From Tuctoria greenei (taxonomy: Eukaryota; Streptophyta; Magnoliopsida; Poales; Poaceae): a stretch of DNA of 64,000 nt. The position numbers were made by a program, and so were the translations under genes. The DNA is taken from positions 74,171,751 to 74,235,750 of the forward strand of contig JAYESD010000001.1 in assembly GCA_036927565.1 (NCBI GenBank). The letters run 5' to 3'. Below are positions 1 to 10,145 of the stretch, piece after piece. The notes under the pieces are model-generated. The model was given only the letters and a program-made list of their open reading frames with translations. It did not search any database and was not told the DNA's origin. How positions within the stretch are numbered: position 1 is the first letter of the stretch; every line of letters starts with the position of its first letter.

Positions 1-532
1 GTACAAAAGTTGAAGCTGCATTCTTGAGACCAAATGGCATGGTTGTGTAACAATACAATCCATCTACTGTGATGAATGAAGTATGCTCTTCATCTTCCCT
101 AGACATCCTGATTTGATGATACCCAGAATATGCGTCTAGGAAACACAATAACTCACACCCGGAGGTGGAATCCACTATCTGATCTATTCTAGGTAGTGGG
201 AATGGATCTTTTGGACATGCCTTATTCAGTGTGGTGTAGTCGATGCACATCTGAAGCTTCCCGCTGGCCTTGGGCACAACGACTGGGTTCGCCAGCCATT
301 TTGGATGGAAGACTTCTCGGATGAATCCGGCTTCGAGCAACTTCTTCACTTCTTGTCGGATGAAGTTCTGCCGCTCTACGGATTGCTTCCGAGGCTTCTG
401 ATGCACAGGCCGAGCATCGGGGTAAATCTTCAGATTGTGCTCAATCACTTCCCTGGGGATCCGAGGCATTTGTGATGGTTGCTAGGCAAACACGTCAACA
501 TTAGCCCGGAGGAAAGTGATGAGCGCGAGTTC
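1..532 (-). pseudogene. Gypsy-1 pol: start of reverse transcriptase (partial)
   Basis: The minus-strand translation gives the N-terminal part of a Ty3/gypsy reverse transcriptase. Visible motifs are the conserved IPREVIEH entry segment, KWLANPVVVPK, CIDYTTLNKACPKD, FLDAYSG (first catalytic Asp) and YCYTTMPFGLKNA. The YVDD box and RNase H would follow left of the window. A TAG at 533-535 separates it from the protease frame, and a second TAG near 482-484 replaces the Trp expected in the FAW segment. The enzyme would copy element RNA into cDNA in the virus-like particle; this copy is unlikely to work. Confidence 0.9.
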
Positions 533-1327
533 CTATTTGTCGTTCAACCCTCCCGATATACGGGTGGTTTGAGCGACATCGGAACCAATTTGGACGACTT
601 TGACGGGAATGTCGGTGTCGCCGCTTGGCTGCACACGGGGTGCAGAGGTTGAGCCTCGATGACGAATGCTCGGGGGTTTCGGAGCTTGCTCCTGTCTGGA
701 GTCCTCCTCTTGCGCCGTGGTGAGTGCATGGAGCTCCTCCAGAGCAGTTACTCCGGTGGTGCGATCTCCGCGGATCCGGAGAACGCCTACTGGTATTGGC
801 ATCTTCAACACCAGGTATCCATAATGAGCAGCTGCCATAAATTTGTATAGGGCAGGTCTACCCAAGATGGCGTTGAATGGTAAGTTGATCTGAGCGACGT
901 CGAAGACCAACTTCTCGGTGCGATACTTCTCCTGTGTCCCGAAGGTAACGGGGAGAGTTATAGCTCCGAGTGGGGTAATGGCCCCCGGACCTACTCCGGA
1001 GAAAGGTCGAGAGGGCTGGAGATCTAAAGGTCGGAGCTGAAGCTTGGTAAAAGCTTCAAAGCTTATGAGGTTCAGCCCCGAACCTCCATCCACCATAACA
1101 TGATGGAGCTGGATGTTATTAATGGTGGGAGATACCATCAAAGGTAACTGTCCAGCTCCGACCATGCTTCGAGGACAGTCCGAAGCATCAAAAGTGATGG
1201 ATGTGTCCATCCACTTTCGATGTGGCTCCGGTCTAGCTGTAGGAGCTACAGCGGCCATATCCCGCTGCATAGTCTTGATGACGCGACGGGAGGTGATGTC
1301 CCATGATCCACCAAAAATGGTGTTCAT
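533..1327 (-). pseudogene. Gypsy-1 aspartic protease region of pol
   Basis: A 264-residue open stretch. The retropepsin core is a DGGSGLNLIS motif near residue 80 (canonical DTGS/DSGS in many elements; DGGS is common in grass gypsy elements), followed by ILGRPALYKFMA near residue 155, a typical ILGR flap and second-lobe segment. The protease would cut the Gag-Pol precursor during particle maturation. It begins in the same phase as the gag C-terminal tail, separated by stops around 1400-1470, and ends at a TAG that gypsy-2 shares at the same place. The Pro/Ser-rich tail after residue 200 is a linker to RT. Confidence 0.88.
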
Positions 1328-1468
1328 GGTTTTCCGACGCTCGTTGTCAGAGACGTCAGAGTCATCGTCGACGGAGGTGTAGACAGCCTTCAGTACCTAT
1401 TTGGGGTCCTGAAACCCTAACTCCTCTTTAGCTGGAGCTTCGTCGACCTTCTGTTTTCCTTCCCTCTG

Positions 1469-2500
1469 TCAGAAAGGGGACCCTTCCCGGCGCTTGCTGT
1501 AGCGCTCGGTAAGGTTTTGGACCTCCCGGCAGTCTTCCAAACCGTGGTTGCCCGTTTTGTGAATGGGACACCACACTTTAGGTTTGCCATCGTCTTCGGA
1601 AGACGGTCGAGGTCGCTTCTCGGGACGTGGCCCCCGACCACCCGGAGTTGCAGCAGCTGCAACGTTGGATGTGCCGGCCGACGGCTTCTTCTTGCCATTG
1701 GTCTTCTTTTTCTTCTTGCCACTCCTGGAGGTAGCGGCTTCTTCTTTGGAGGATTTCTTGTGATCCTCCGAGGCTGGTTTGGAGTGCATTTCACGGCCCT
1801 CCGCAGCTCTGGCACATTTGTCTGCCAGGTTGAAGAGTTCCGTGACGCTGGTGATCTCTTTGATCGCCAGCTTCTCCAACATCTTCTTGTCCCGTACGCC
1901 CTGTCTGAATGCCACAATGACAGAAGCGCTTGAGATAGAAGGGATTGTGTTGCGTACCTGAGAGAACCTCTGGATGAAGGACCGCAAAGATTCTCCCCCT
2001 TTTTGCACGACCGCAAAAAGGTCCAGTTCAGTGCTTGGTCGGGTGTATGAACTCCCGAAGTTGGCAGTGAACTGACGGCACAGCTCCTCCCAATTGTTGA
2101 TAGAGTTGGGTGGAAGGCTCATAAACCAGGACCTGGCGGTCCCAGTTAAGGCCACTGGAATGGCCATTACAGCCTCGTTTCCTCCAGCTGCCAAGATTGC
2201 AGTGGAGTATATCTGAAGGAATTCGGCGGGGTTGACAGTCCCGTCGAATTTTTCCGGCAGGTGCGGCCGGAACTTCTGTGGCCATCTAACCATGCGCAGG
2301 TGCATGGCTAGGGCTGAACAGCCTCCTCCTACCCCTTCCAGAGTAGAAAGGTCCTGAGCTTCCCGTCTTTCACGAGCTCGCTCAATATGGACACGGCCAT
2401 CTTGCTGGCGGTATCGACGATGAAGCTCCGCCCGGAGGTCATGAGTCAAAAGCCTGGATACCGTATGGGTGCGTCGTGCCCCAGAGGGCAACGACGTCAC
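1469..2500 (-). pseudogene. Gypsy-1 gag, main part
   Basis: A 343-residue stretch with a retrotransposon gag domain at about residues 70-230. Motifs seen are FRPHLPEKFDGT, FLQIYSTAI, LTGTARSWFM and FIQRFSQVRNTIP. A Lys-rich linker (about residues 240-275) follows, then a zinc-finger-like CPIHKTGNHGLEDC near residue 315. Gag forms the particle shell and binds element RNA. Its N-terminal extension (2549-2950) is in another frame, so a frameshift near 2500-2550 breaks the original gag. The homologous domain in gypsy-2 is at 34058-34570. Confidence 0.92.
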
Positions 2501-2548
2501 CTGCTGTGACGCAGATCGTCTCCTGTTGTTGGAGACGTGCGGACCAAG

Positions 2549-2950
2549 TCATCCAGACAAAGTCCGCCGCTGCGACGGGGCCCGTCCTAAAGGAGGATGA
2601 CCCTGGTTGTTGAGGCATTCGGCCGCTGCTGCAACCAAATGCTCCACATCGGCCCTCCACTGCTCCATTGCATCTCGAGATGCGTCCGGAGGTGGTGGAC
2701 GTTGGAGAAGAGCACGCGCTGCATGGAGCGCGTGTTCCGGGTTGTCATGACTTGCCGACGCAGTAAGTGACGCCGGCGCACCATCACGTTGCCCAGCACG
2801 ATTTGCCGGAGAAGATGGCGGTGGTGGGAGTGTGGCTCTTGCTGGTGCTGAGGCTCCTGCTGGTGGCTGCCTGTTGGAGGGATTGCCCCCAACAGCCTGA
2901 GCAGCAGGTTGGCTGTTGGATGATCCAGCCGCGGAGTTCACCATTCTCAA
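2549..2950 (-). pseudogene. Gypsy-1 gag N-terminal region
   Basis: A 133-residue segment rich in Ala, Pro and Gln that starts just after the primer binding site. It ends in the ALHAARALLQRPPPPDASRD-type helix, which gypsy-2 also shows at about 33600-33720. Position and this shared segment make it the start of gag. A frame change then leads to the main gag at 2500. No enzyme motif is expected here. Confidence 0.75.
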
Positions 2951-2962
2951 AAATCTCAGGCG

Positions 2963-2980
2963 CCCCTACCTGGCGCGCCA
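2963..2980 (-). other. Primer binding site of gypsy-1
   Basis: On the minus strand TGGCGCGCCAGGTAGGGG lies 2 nt after the LTR end (CGACA). It nearly equals the gypsy-2 site at 33320-33337, with one difference (TGGCGTGCC). Such sites pair with a host tRNA 3' end to prime minus-strand DNA; I did not identify the tRNA. Confidence 0.75.
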
Positions 2981-2982
2981 AC

Positions 2983-3821
2983 TGTCGACTGTTGGAGTCA
3001 GCAGATCTCCTGACACTGCTAAAGTGTTGAAGGAGTTTGTGGTTCGGTGTGGGCGTGCGGAGACTCAAGAAGGTGAATTTCGATTTAACACAGGAGACAC
3101 AAGGATCTACGTGGTTCGGGCCGCCTGAGCGTAATACCCTACTCCACGGGTGTGTTGGTGTTGTATTAGCTTGTCACGTATGATTGCTTGTCAACGTCTG
3201 TGAACGTCTGTCTCGCGTGTATCGTCGGCCTGTCCTTTTATAGTACAAGGACAGACCGTTACAAGCTAGCCTGGCCCGACATGTGGCCCCAGCGGTTACT
3301 AGTATTGATACACGATTAATTGTTGTTAATGATTCTATAACAGGCTCCGACAGTGCCGTTACTGGTGTTAAGATCGTCCGTTTAAGCGTCATTAATATGG
3401 CATTAATGACGCTTAATCGGGTCTTGAAGTCCTTGGCTCTCCTTTGAAGATCCGGAGCCATTACAAGGTCTTCCGGAGGTTAGAGGCTGCCAGCTCCGAC
3501 GTTTGGACACGTGGCAGCTCCGGAGCTTGCTGTGGGAAGCAGGTAGCTCCGGAGCTATCTGACACGTGTCAGGTCTGGAGCTTCTCTCGGTCAGGGGTTA
3601 GGTCCGGAGGTGCCATTTCGGTACCTAGCCCGGAGCTTCCCCCTTGTGGGCGGTAGCTCCGGTTTGGCAGTACACGTGGCGACCTAGGGATTAACCATGT
3701 TGGAGAAGCAGGTCCGGTCATGTCTGACAAGTGGGCCTCCGAGGGTCTTCAATCCAAGTAGACGGCCTTCCCTCGAGATCTTTGTAACCTCAGGGGGTGT
3801 ACGGTTTTTAGGGTACCGACA
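2983..3821 (-). repeat. 5' LTR of gypsy-1 (839 bp)
   Basis: The ends are TGTCG...CGACA in both orientations, the usual LTR short inverted repeat, followed at once by the primer binding site. An identical-length copy (839 bp, about 97% identical by eye) stands alone at 8276-9114. The U3 part contains G-box/ABRE-like sites at 3507-3515, 3561-3570 and 3671-3680 and repeated CTCCGGAGCT palindromes. CCAAC directly follows the LTR on the right. Confidence 0.95.
3234..3242 (-). promoter_or_regulatory. LTR TATA box of gypsy-1
   Basis: TATAAAAGG on the minus strand inside the LTR, about 250 bp from its 3' end, where an LTR core promoter is expected. The solo copy keeps it at 8527-8535. Confidence 0.6.
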
Positions 3822-4851
3822 CCAACGATACTCGCAAGTTGGGAAATTATAACATGAGGTTCACAACAAGGAAGGCAAATAATGGATAAAGCACTATGGC
3901 AATTACAACCTACTCATAATGTTGTTAAGCACCTATATCTAGGTGAATTCCAACCATAAACCCCAAAGTAAACAGATGATGTCCAAACCCAATCCATCCA
4001 TTAATTAACCATGTGCTAATTATGAATTTGGTTCCAAGCCGCTCGTGTCCGTGAGCACAGCTGTCTAGACAGTTTGACAAAACTCTGCAGAGTGTGTATC
4101 CTTTACCCACAGTTCGTGATTTCATCCTCTGTTGCTAGGTGGACTAAGGTAAACCTCTCTGATGCCTGTGGTAGCTAACCACATTACACACTTCCGTAGG
4201 TGTGTGGCCAGGAGATCACTACAAGGTGTTTCCGATGGTTCTCCCGACTTGCAATGGGTACTCTAAGGTTTCACCGCTCGGGCACCTAGAGTCTATTTTT
4301 CCTCCGCCAGGAGAAGCCCCCTCTTGAGCCATGCGGATCCCAGGGTAGAATTCTGAACCCATTCCACGCCTGTTCATTTACCTATGCTACATCGGGAGAG
4401 ACCAAATTACTAAACCAAGTTGTCCCATATACAATCATGTGGTGATACTAAAAGGCTTAGCAACTTCCTCCATAAACCGGTCCTTAGAATCCGATAGGTG
4501 TCAAGCCCCAAACCAAGGTCTTGTGCATGCATGCACCAATCCATACAAAACCCCCTATCAGATTCCTATATACTAAATTCATATTTGCCAACATTTCACG
4601 AAGCATAGTAAAATAAATATATCATGTACATAAGTTGACCATATTTAATTAAGCATGTCTAAGCGTGAACTAATAAATAGTAAAACACCCAAACAAAGCA
4701 ACAAGGAATACTGAGAAATAACTAGGGAAATATAGCATAGGATTCACATTTTAATTTAGCATGCATCTAACTAAAACTTAACAAAAAGTGTGCAAGATGG
4801 TCAGGGAACTTACCTCTAAAGTGACCTTGGTGGTTGACGGGAAACTGGTGC
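3822..4851. repeat. Fragment of TGTCACACCC-type LTR, duplicate of 9115-10145
   Basis: About 1030 bp that match 9115-10145 almost base for base (roughly 98% by eye), beginning exactly at the gypsy-1 insertion point in both places. In the right copy it is internal to the solo LTR 7948-11913. Here it stops abruptly at the shared GGTGC (4847-4851), where copia-like sequence begins. No coding capacity. Confidence 0.9.
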
Positions 4852-5184
4852 AAGATGAAAATCTCAATTTTTATCATATTTTGTTAAATCTCAATTGGTT
4901 GTCATCAGTCACCAAAAAGGGGGAGATTGAAAGTGCATCTAGGACTCCCTTGTGGGTTTTGGATGATTTATGACAAGCAATTGGGATCCTAACCTATTTG
5001 TTGAGATGAGTGCAGGCCTATTATAGGAAAATGAGTAAAATAACAAAAAGAAGGAAGGATGAGGAGCAAAGTGGAGATGAGCTCAAGGAAGAAGAGTAAT
5101 AGATTATTGTGTATGGAGTGTGTTAAGGAAACTCACCCCAAGAGCTCAACCACAATTAAACACACACATTGCACAAAGTTACAC

Positions 5185-5680
5185 AGGACCGGACTAGTCC
5201 GATCACAACCGGACTAGTCCGATAACCTTTCTGCACCAGATCGAACAAGTCCGATATCTATCGGACTAGTTCAATATTCTTCTGACTAGAATCGGACTAG
5301 TCTTCCCCAGTGCGGACTAGTCCTGAAAACACTTCACAAGTCACACAAAATCGTACAAGTCCAATCATAACCGGACTAGTCCGATATTCCTTCTGATCCA
5401 TATCGGACAAGTCCGATATTTGCACGGACTAGTCCAAAAAACCCTATGATCTACATCGGACAAGTCCTCCAAGTGCGGACTTGTCATCTAACTCACTTAG
5501 GGTTTCACATGTCCGGACAGGTCCGATGGATATCGGACTAGTCCGAAGATTTCCAGTAGTGAAATCGGACAAGTCCGTTTTCAGCCGGACTATTCCGATA
5601 TTTTGGGACACTTAGGGTTTGCTACACACAGCACACCGGACTAGTACGGTGACCACCATGGACTAGTCCGAACCTTCTGA
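5185..5680. repeat. Cluster of CGGACTAGTCCG palindromes in the copia-like LTR
   Basis: The palindrome CGGACTAGTCCG and close variants (CGGACAAGTCCG, GGACTAGTCC) recur at irregular spacing of about 20-60 bp across the U3 part of this LTR, with at least seven exact GGACTAGTCC cores here and one more at about 6386. The related LTR at 46934-48524 carries the same motif in clusters. Its function is unknown. Confidence 0.85.
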
Positions 5681-5708
5681 ACCCTAACGGTCACTTTTAG
5701 AAACCCCA

Positions 5709-5716
5709 TATAAATA
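5709..5716 (+). promoter_or_regulatory. LTR TATA box
   Basis: TATAAATA followed by GAGGTGCACGG, just after the palindrome cluster. This is the likely core promoter and defines the U3/R boundary some 25-30 bp downstream. Confidence 0.6.
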
Positions 5717-6492
5717 GAGGTGCACGGCCTTCTTTTGAACCCTCGAACCCTAGCGCCGTCACACCACCCAAGAGCCTCAAAAACTACATCTCTCCATGAA
5801 ATTAAGTGCAACAACGATCAATCCTTTGAGGATTCACTCTAGATCATTGGAGAGACACTTGCAACACCATGTTGAGCTCTTGGTTTGATTCTCTAACACA
5901 CTCCTGCGATTCATTTGTAATTTTTGAGTGTGTTCTTGGTGGTATTTTCTGTTGTAATCCAAGGGAGCTCTCAACGTGTGCGAAAGCCCCTTGAATTCGG
6001 TTATTCACTCATTCGTGATTAGTGGAAGAGGATTGGACTTCGTGGCGATCCGACGAGCGTAGGGTTGGAGAAGACCCGATCCTTTTGTGGACTCCTCAAC
6101 GTGGATGTAGGTTGCCTTTTGTGGTAGCCGAACCACGGGATAAATCCTTGTGTTTTGTTTTTTGTGTTCATCATTTTAATTCATCAATATAATCTAGGGT
6201 TTAATAATCATTACTCATCTTACGTTGGATTTTTAAACATAAGATTTAATTGTGATATAATCTAGAATATAACTGTGAAACCTTTATTTGGTTCTATTTT
6301 TCCGCTGCACACATAAAAGAATCAATCTAATGAATCTAGCTTAATCAACTTAGTCCGTGAACACCGGACTAGTCTGCACATTACGGGACTAGTCCGATAT
6401 CTCTGGTATTGAGCTTGTTGTTGAGTATTGCAGGATCCGACAATTTTCAAAAAGGCCTATTCAACCCCCCCCCTCTAGGCCAACATTCATCA

Positions 6493-7450
6493 TGTGTGTG
6501 AATCAATATTATCTTATGTGCTCAACTGTGTGAATGAATGAATGTGTGGTGTGTTCATTGTGTTCCTCAGGAATCATAAAAGAAGGATTTGATTATTTTC
6601 TGGACAAATGAATTATTTAGTTATCAAGTGAATGTGCTCTAAGTTCAGTGATGTGTGATATCAACAGTGAACTGAAGCAAAATGTAGAAAATCACGAAGT
6701 TAAATGAGAAGTGGGGAATAGGAGATGAGCTTTTCCATTGAGCGTGTCTCCCTTTTAGCAGATGAGAGGGAGACGTTGAGAATAGGAGAAGCCCTTCATT
6801 GTTAAGCGCGTCTCCATTTTGCATCTCCTTATATAAGGCGCACCATCAGTCTTTCCTTTTCTCTTCGTTCGTCTTCTCTTTGTTGTTTTTAGTTGATGCT
6901 ATTTTTCTTTTTTTGTGTCTTGTACTTTTTTCTTGTGTATTGTAATATATTGTTAACGAATGAATGTGTTATCTGTGTTCATTGGTGTGAAGGAATATTA
7001 TCTTATGTGATCAATTGTGAATGAATGAATGTGTTCATCGTGTTCCTCAGAAATGACAATTCAAAAGGAAGGATTTGATTATTTTTTTGAATTAAAATAC
7101 TACAGTGAAGGTACTCTACATTGGAATGATTATTTAGTTATCAAGTGAATGTGCTCTACATTCATTTAGCAATGTGCTCATGTCTGCCTGTAACCAAAGT
7201 CAAAGGAGATGAGCTTTCTGTAAATTTTGTCTCATTTCTTTCGCAAATAGGAGATGCGTTTTGTTAGCCACACGTCTCCCGTTTGTCAGAGGATTGGACT
7301 CGTCTCGAATATTTCATTAAATCAGGCGTGCCTTATAGTACCTCATCTCCTTTTATGCTTACCCGTGCCTTTCTTTCATGAACCAACATCCTCAATGAGG
7401 CAGGTTCGTCTCGTTTACCCGTATCAGTGATGATCTCCTTTGCGTTCACC
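6493..7450. repeat. Tandem duplication, unit about 480 bp, unclassified
   Basis: Two head-to-tail units (about 6493-6975 and 6976-7450) share an ordered set of blocks: ATATTATCTTATGTG, GAATGAATGAATGTGT, TGTTCCTCAG, GAAGGATTTGATTATTTT, TTATTTAGTTATCAAGTGAA and a later GGAGATGAGCTTT block. They are about 80-85% alike by eye. Unit 1 has a TATATAAGG at about 6831 followed by a pyrimidine-rich stretch, which looks like a core promoter. No coding region or transposon ends were recognised. Confidence 0.7.
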
Positions 7451-7486
7451 CCTGGTATTCATCTCGTATTTGCGTTTCTTACGTAG

Positions 7487-7947
7487 TGTATTATACCTAG
7501 AGGAGGGACCAGTGCCGAAAGAACTGACGGCACTGTTCGCAACTGTTGACATGTTGGGCTGTTCGATGTACTCGATCTTGCTTGGTGCAGTGAAGATCGT
7601 TGACATGGTGTAGTCACTTTGCAGTGCAGATTTCGTCCACAAACATGTGAAGTAGTCGTAGAATATCTTGGAGTTGATGTGGTTGTACACGAGCACGAAC
7701 AGGATGTTGAGAAGTCATGCGAATGCGTTCCCCAAAAATCGTATTGCCCTCTATCCTACGATAGGATTTCTACAGAGCGTCAATTTCAGAGGCCTGTTCA
7801 CTCCGTTTCTCGTGAGTGCAAGAAACAGAGTCGGGAATACATGGAAGCAGCGCAACAGTGAAGTCTTCTTGGAGGATGATAGAAGAGGTTCCACTTTTGT
7901 GTGTCTGAAGGTGTGATAGGAGGACCTAATTATACGGGCTCTAGAAG
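7487..7947 (-). repeat. Copia 3' LTR, distal half
   Basis: Aligns with 16967-17460 of the 5' LTR, including the GGGACCAGTGCCGAA block and the TTCGTCCACAAACA...GTGAAGTAGTCGTAGA block. It ends in AGAAG (7943-7947), the target site duplicated around the insertion 7948-11913; the other half resumes at 11914. Confidence 0.93.
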
Positions 7948-8275
7948 TGTCACACCCGGTATAAGACGACAACCAGATGCTTTCCACATGTACGCGAGGA
8001 TCAGTTAATCTCATACATGTGTAGACGAAAGTGAAATACCATTAATAATTGCCATGTTTGAGTACATCACCTTATTACATAAATGACCTTCCAGGTCTAA
8101 AAGAAAAGTAGATAAGCAGTAGAAATCAAATAAAAGAGGCTCCAAGCACAGGCATTGCACGAGGGAGCGCCAGCCTAGAACATCTCATCGGGATCTCCAT
8201 AGAAGTCCTAGTTGTCCACCTCTTCGTCTTCATAGACTGGAGGGAAATATGCAACTAACAAGTTTGAGTACCAAT

Positions 8276-9114
8276 TGTCGACTGTTGGAGTCGGCAGATC
8301 TCCTGACACTGCTAAAGTGTTGAAGGAGTTTGTGGTTCGGTGTGGGCGCGCGGAGACTCAAGAAGGTGAATTGCGATTTAACATAGGAGACACAAGGATC
8401 TACGTGGTTCGGGCCGCCTGAGCGTAATACCCTACTCCACGGGTGTGTTGGTGTTGTATTAGCTTGTCACATATGATTGCTTGTCAACGTCTGTGAACGT
8501 TTGTCTCGCATGTATCATCGTCCTGTCCTTTTATAGTACAAGGACAGATGGTTACAAGCTAGCCTGGCCCGACATGTGGCCCCAGCGGTTATTAGTATTG
8601 ATACACGATTAATTGCTGTTAATGATTCTGTAACGGGCTCTGACAGTGCCGTTACTGGTGTTAAGATCGTCCGTTTAAGCGTCATTAATATGGCATTAAT
8701 GACGCTTAATCGGGTCTTGAAGTCCTTGGCTCTCCTTTGAAGATCCGGAGCCGTTACAAGGTCTTCCAGAGGTTAGAGGCCGCCAGCTCCGACGTTTGGA
8801 CACGTGGCAGCTCTGGAGCTTGCTGTGGGAAGCAGGTAGCTCCGGAGCTATCTGGCACGTGTCAGGTCCGGAGCTTCTCTCGGTCAGGGGTTAAGTCCGG
8901 AGGTGCCATTTCGGTACCTGGCCCGGAGCTTTCCCCTTGTGGGCGGTAGCTCCGGTTTGGAAGTACACGTGGCGACCTAGGGATTAACCATGTTGGAGAA
9001 GCAGGTCCGGTCATGTCTGACAAGTGGGCCTCCGAGGGTCTTCAATCCAAGTAGACGGCCTTCCCTCGAGATCTTTGTAACCTCAGGGGGTGTACGATTT
9101 TTAGGGTACCGACA
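8276..9114 (-). mobile_element. Solo LTR of the gypsy-1 family, nested
   Basis: 839 bp, about 97% identical by eye to 2983-3821, with the same TGTCG...CGACA ends. It is flanked by CCAAT (8271-8275) and CCAAC (9115-9119), a 5 bp TSD with one change. No internal region is present. It sits inside the larger solo LTR, so it is the younger insertion. A TATA box remains at 8527-8535. Confidence 0.95.
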
Positions 9115-10145
9115 CCAACGATACTCGCAAGTTGGGAAATTATAACATGAGGTTCACAACAAGGAAGGCAAAAATGTATAAAGCACTATGGCAATTACAA
9201 CCTACTCTTAATGTTGTTAAGCACCTATATCTAGGTGAATTCCAACCATAAACCCCAAAGTAAAAAGATGATGTCGAAACCCAATCCATCCATTAATTAA
9301 CCATGTGTGCTAATTATGAATTTGGTTCCAAGCCGCTCGTGTCCGTGAGCACAGCTGTCTAGACAGTTTGACAAAATTCTGCAGAGTGTGTATCCTTTAC
9401 CCATAGTTCGTGATTTCATCCCCTGTTGCTAGGTGGACTAAGGTAAACCTCTCTGATGCCTGTGGTAGCTAACCACATTACACACTTCCGTAGGTGTGTG
9501 GCCAGGAGATCACTTCAAGGTGTTTCCGATTGTTCTCCCAACTTGCAATGGGTACTCTAAGGTTTCACCGCTCGGGCACCTGGAGTCTATTTTTCCTCCG
9601 CCAGGAGAAGCCCCCTCTTGAGCCATGCGGATCCCAGGGTAGAATTCTGAACCCATTCCACGCCTGTTCATTTACCTATGCTACATCAGGAGAGACCAAA
9701 TTACTAAACCAAGTTGTCCCATATACAATCATGTGGTGATACTAAAAGGCTTAGCAACTTCCTCCATAAACCGGTCCTTAGAATCCGATAGGTGTCAAGC
9801 CCCAAACCAAGGTCTTGTGCATGCATGCACCAATCCATACAAAACCCCCTATCAGATTCCTATATACTAAATTCATATTTGCCAACATTTCACGAAGCAT
9901 AGTAAAATAAATATATCATGTAGATAAGTTGACCATATTTAATTAAGCATGTCTAAGCGTGAACTAATAAATAGTAAAACACCCAAACAAAACAACAAGG
10001 AATACTGAGAAATAACTAGGGAAATATAGCATAGGATTCACATTTTAATTTAGCATGCATCTAACTAAAACTTAACAAAAAGTGTGCAAGATGGTCAAGG
10101 AACTTACCTCTAAAGTGACCTTGGTGGTTGACGGGAAACTGGTGC
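9115..10145. repeat. Part of the TGTCACACCC-type LTR, duplicated at 3822-4851
   Basis: This is the right-hand copy of the ~1.03 kb repeat. It continues without a break into the rest of the solo LTR to 11913, so this copy has the original context and 3822-4851 is the truncated one. Confidence 0.9.

Larger units (their letters stand above)
1..3821 (-). mobile_element. Gypsy-1: Ty3/gypsy LTR retrotransposon, 5' part, cut by the window edge
   Basis: Read on the minus strand the order is LTR (2983-3821), primer binding site, gag, aspartic protease and the start of reverse transcriptase, which is the 5' half of a Ty3/gypsy element. The rest of pol and the 3' LTR lie left of the window. The gag and protease closely resemble those of gypsy-2 at 32251-44995, so both belong to the same clade; the long gag and the antisense gene in gypsy-2 suggest the Tat/RIRE2/Grande type (inference). 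The reading frames carry stops and frame changes, so this copy is defective. The 5 bp next to the LTR (CCAAC, 3822-3826) match the flank of the solo LTR at 8276-9114. Confidence 0.93.
4852..6490 (+). mobile_element. 3' end of a copia-like LTR retrotransposon (truncated)
   Basis: About 75 bp of internal sequence ends in a purine-rich tract (AAAAAGGGGGAGAT, 4914-4927), followed by an LTR that starts TGAAAGTGCATCTAGG at 4928 and ends ...ACATTCA at 6490 (about 1563 bp). The same purine tract, LTR start and TATTCAnCCCC...TCTAG end are found in reverse at 46934-48540. The rest of the element was lost at the junction with the LTR fragment at 4851. The copia assignment is inference from the LTR start and PPT style; no pol is present. 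Confidence 0.75.

Noticed and set aside
5185..5680. Regularly repeated short palindromes that could suggest a CRISPR array
   Set aside because: Spacing is irregular, repeats vary, the stretch lies inside an LTR of a plant retrotransposon, and no cas gene is present.
7668..7916. 80-82 residue open frames in the copia LTR
   Set aside because: They overlap LTR sequence repeated at 17163-17423 and show no protein family.
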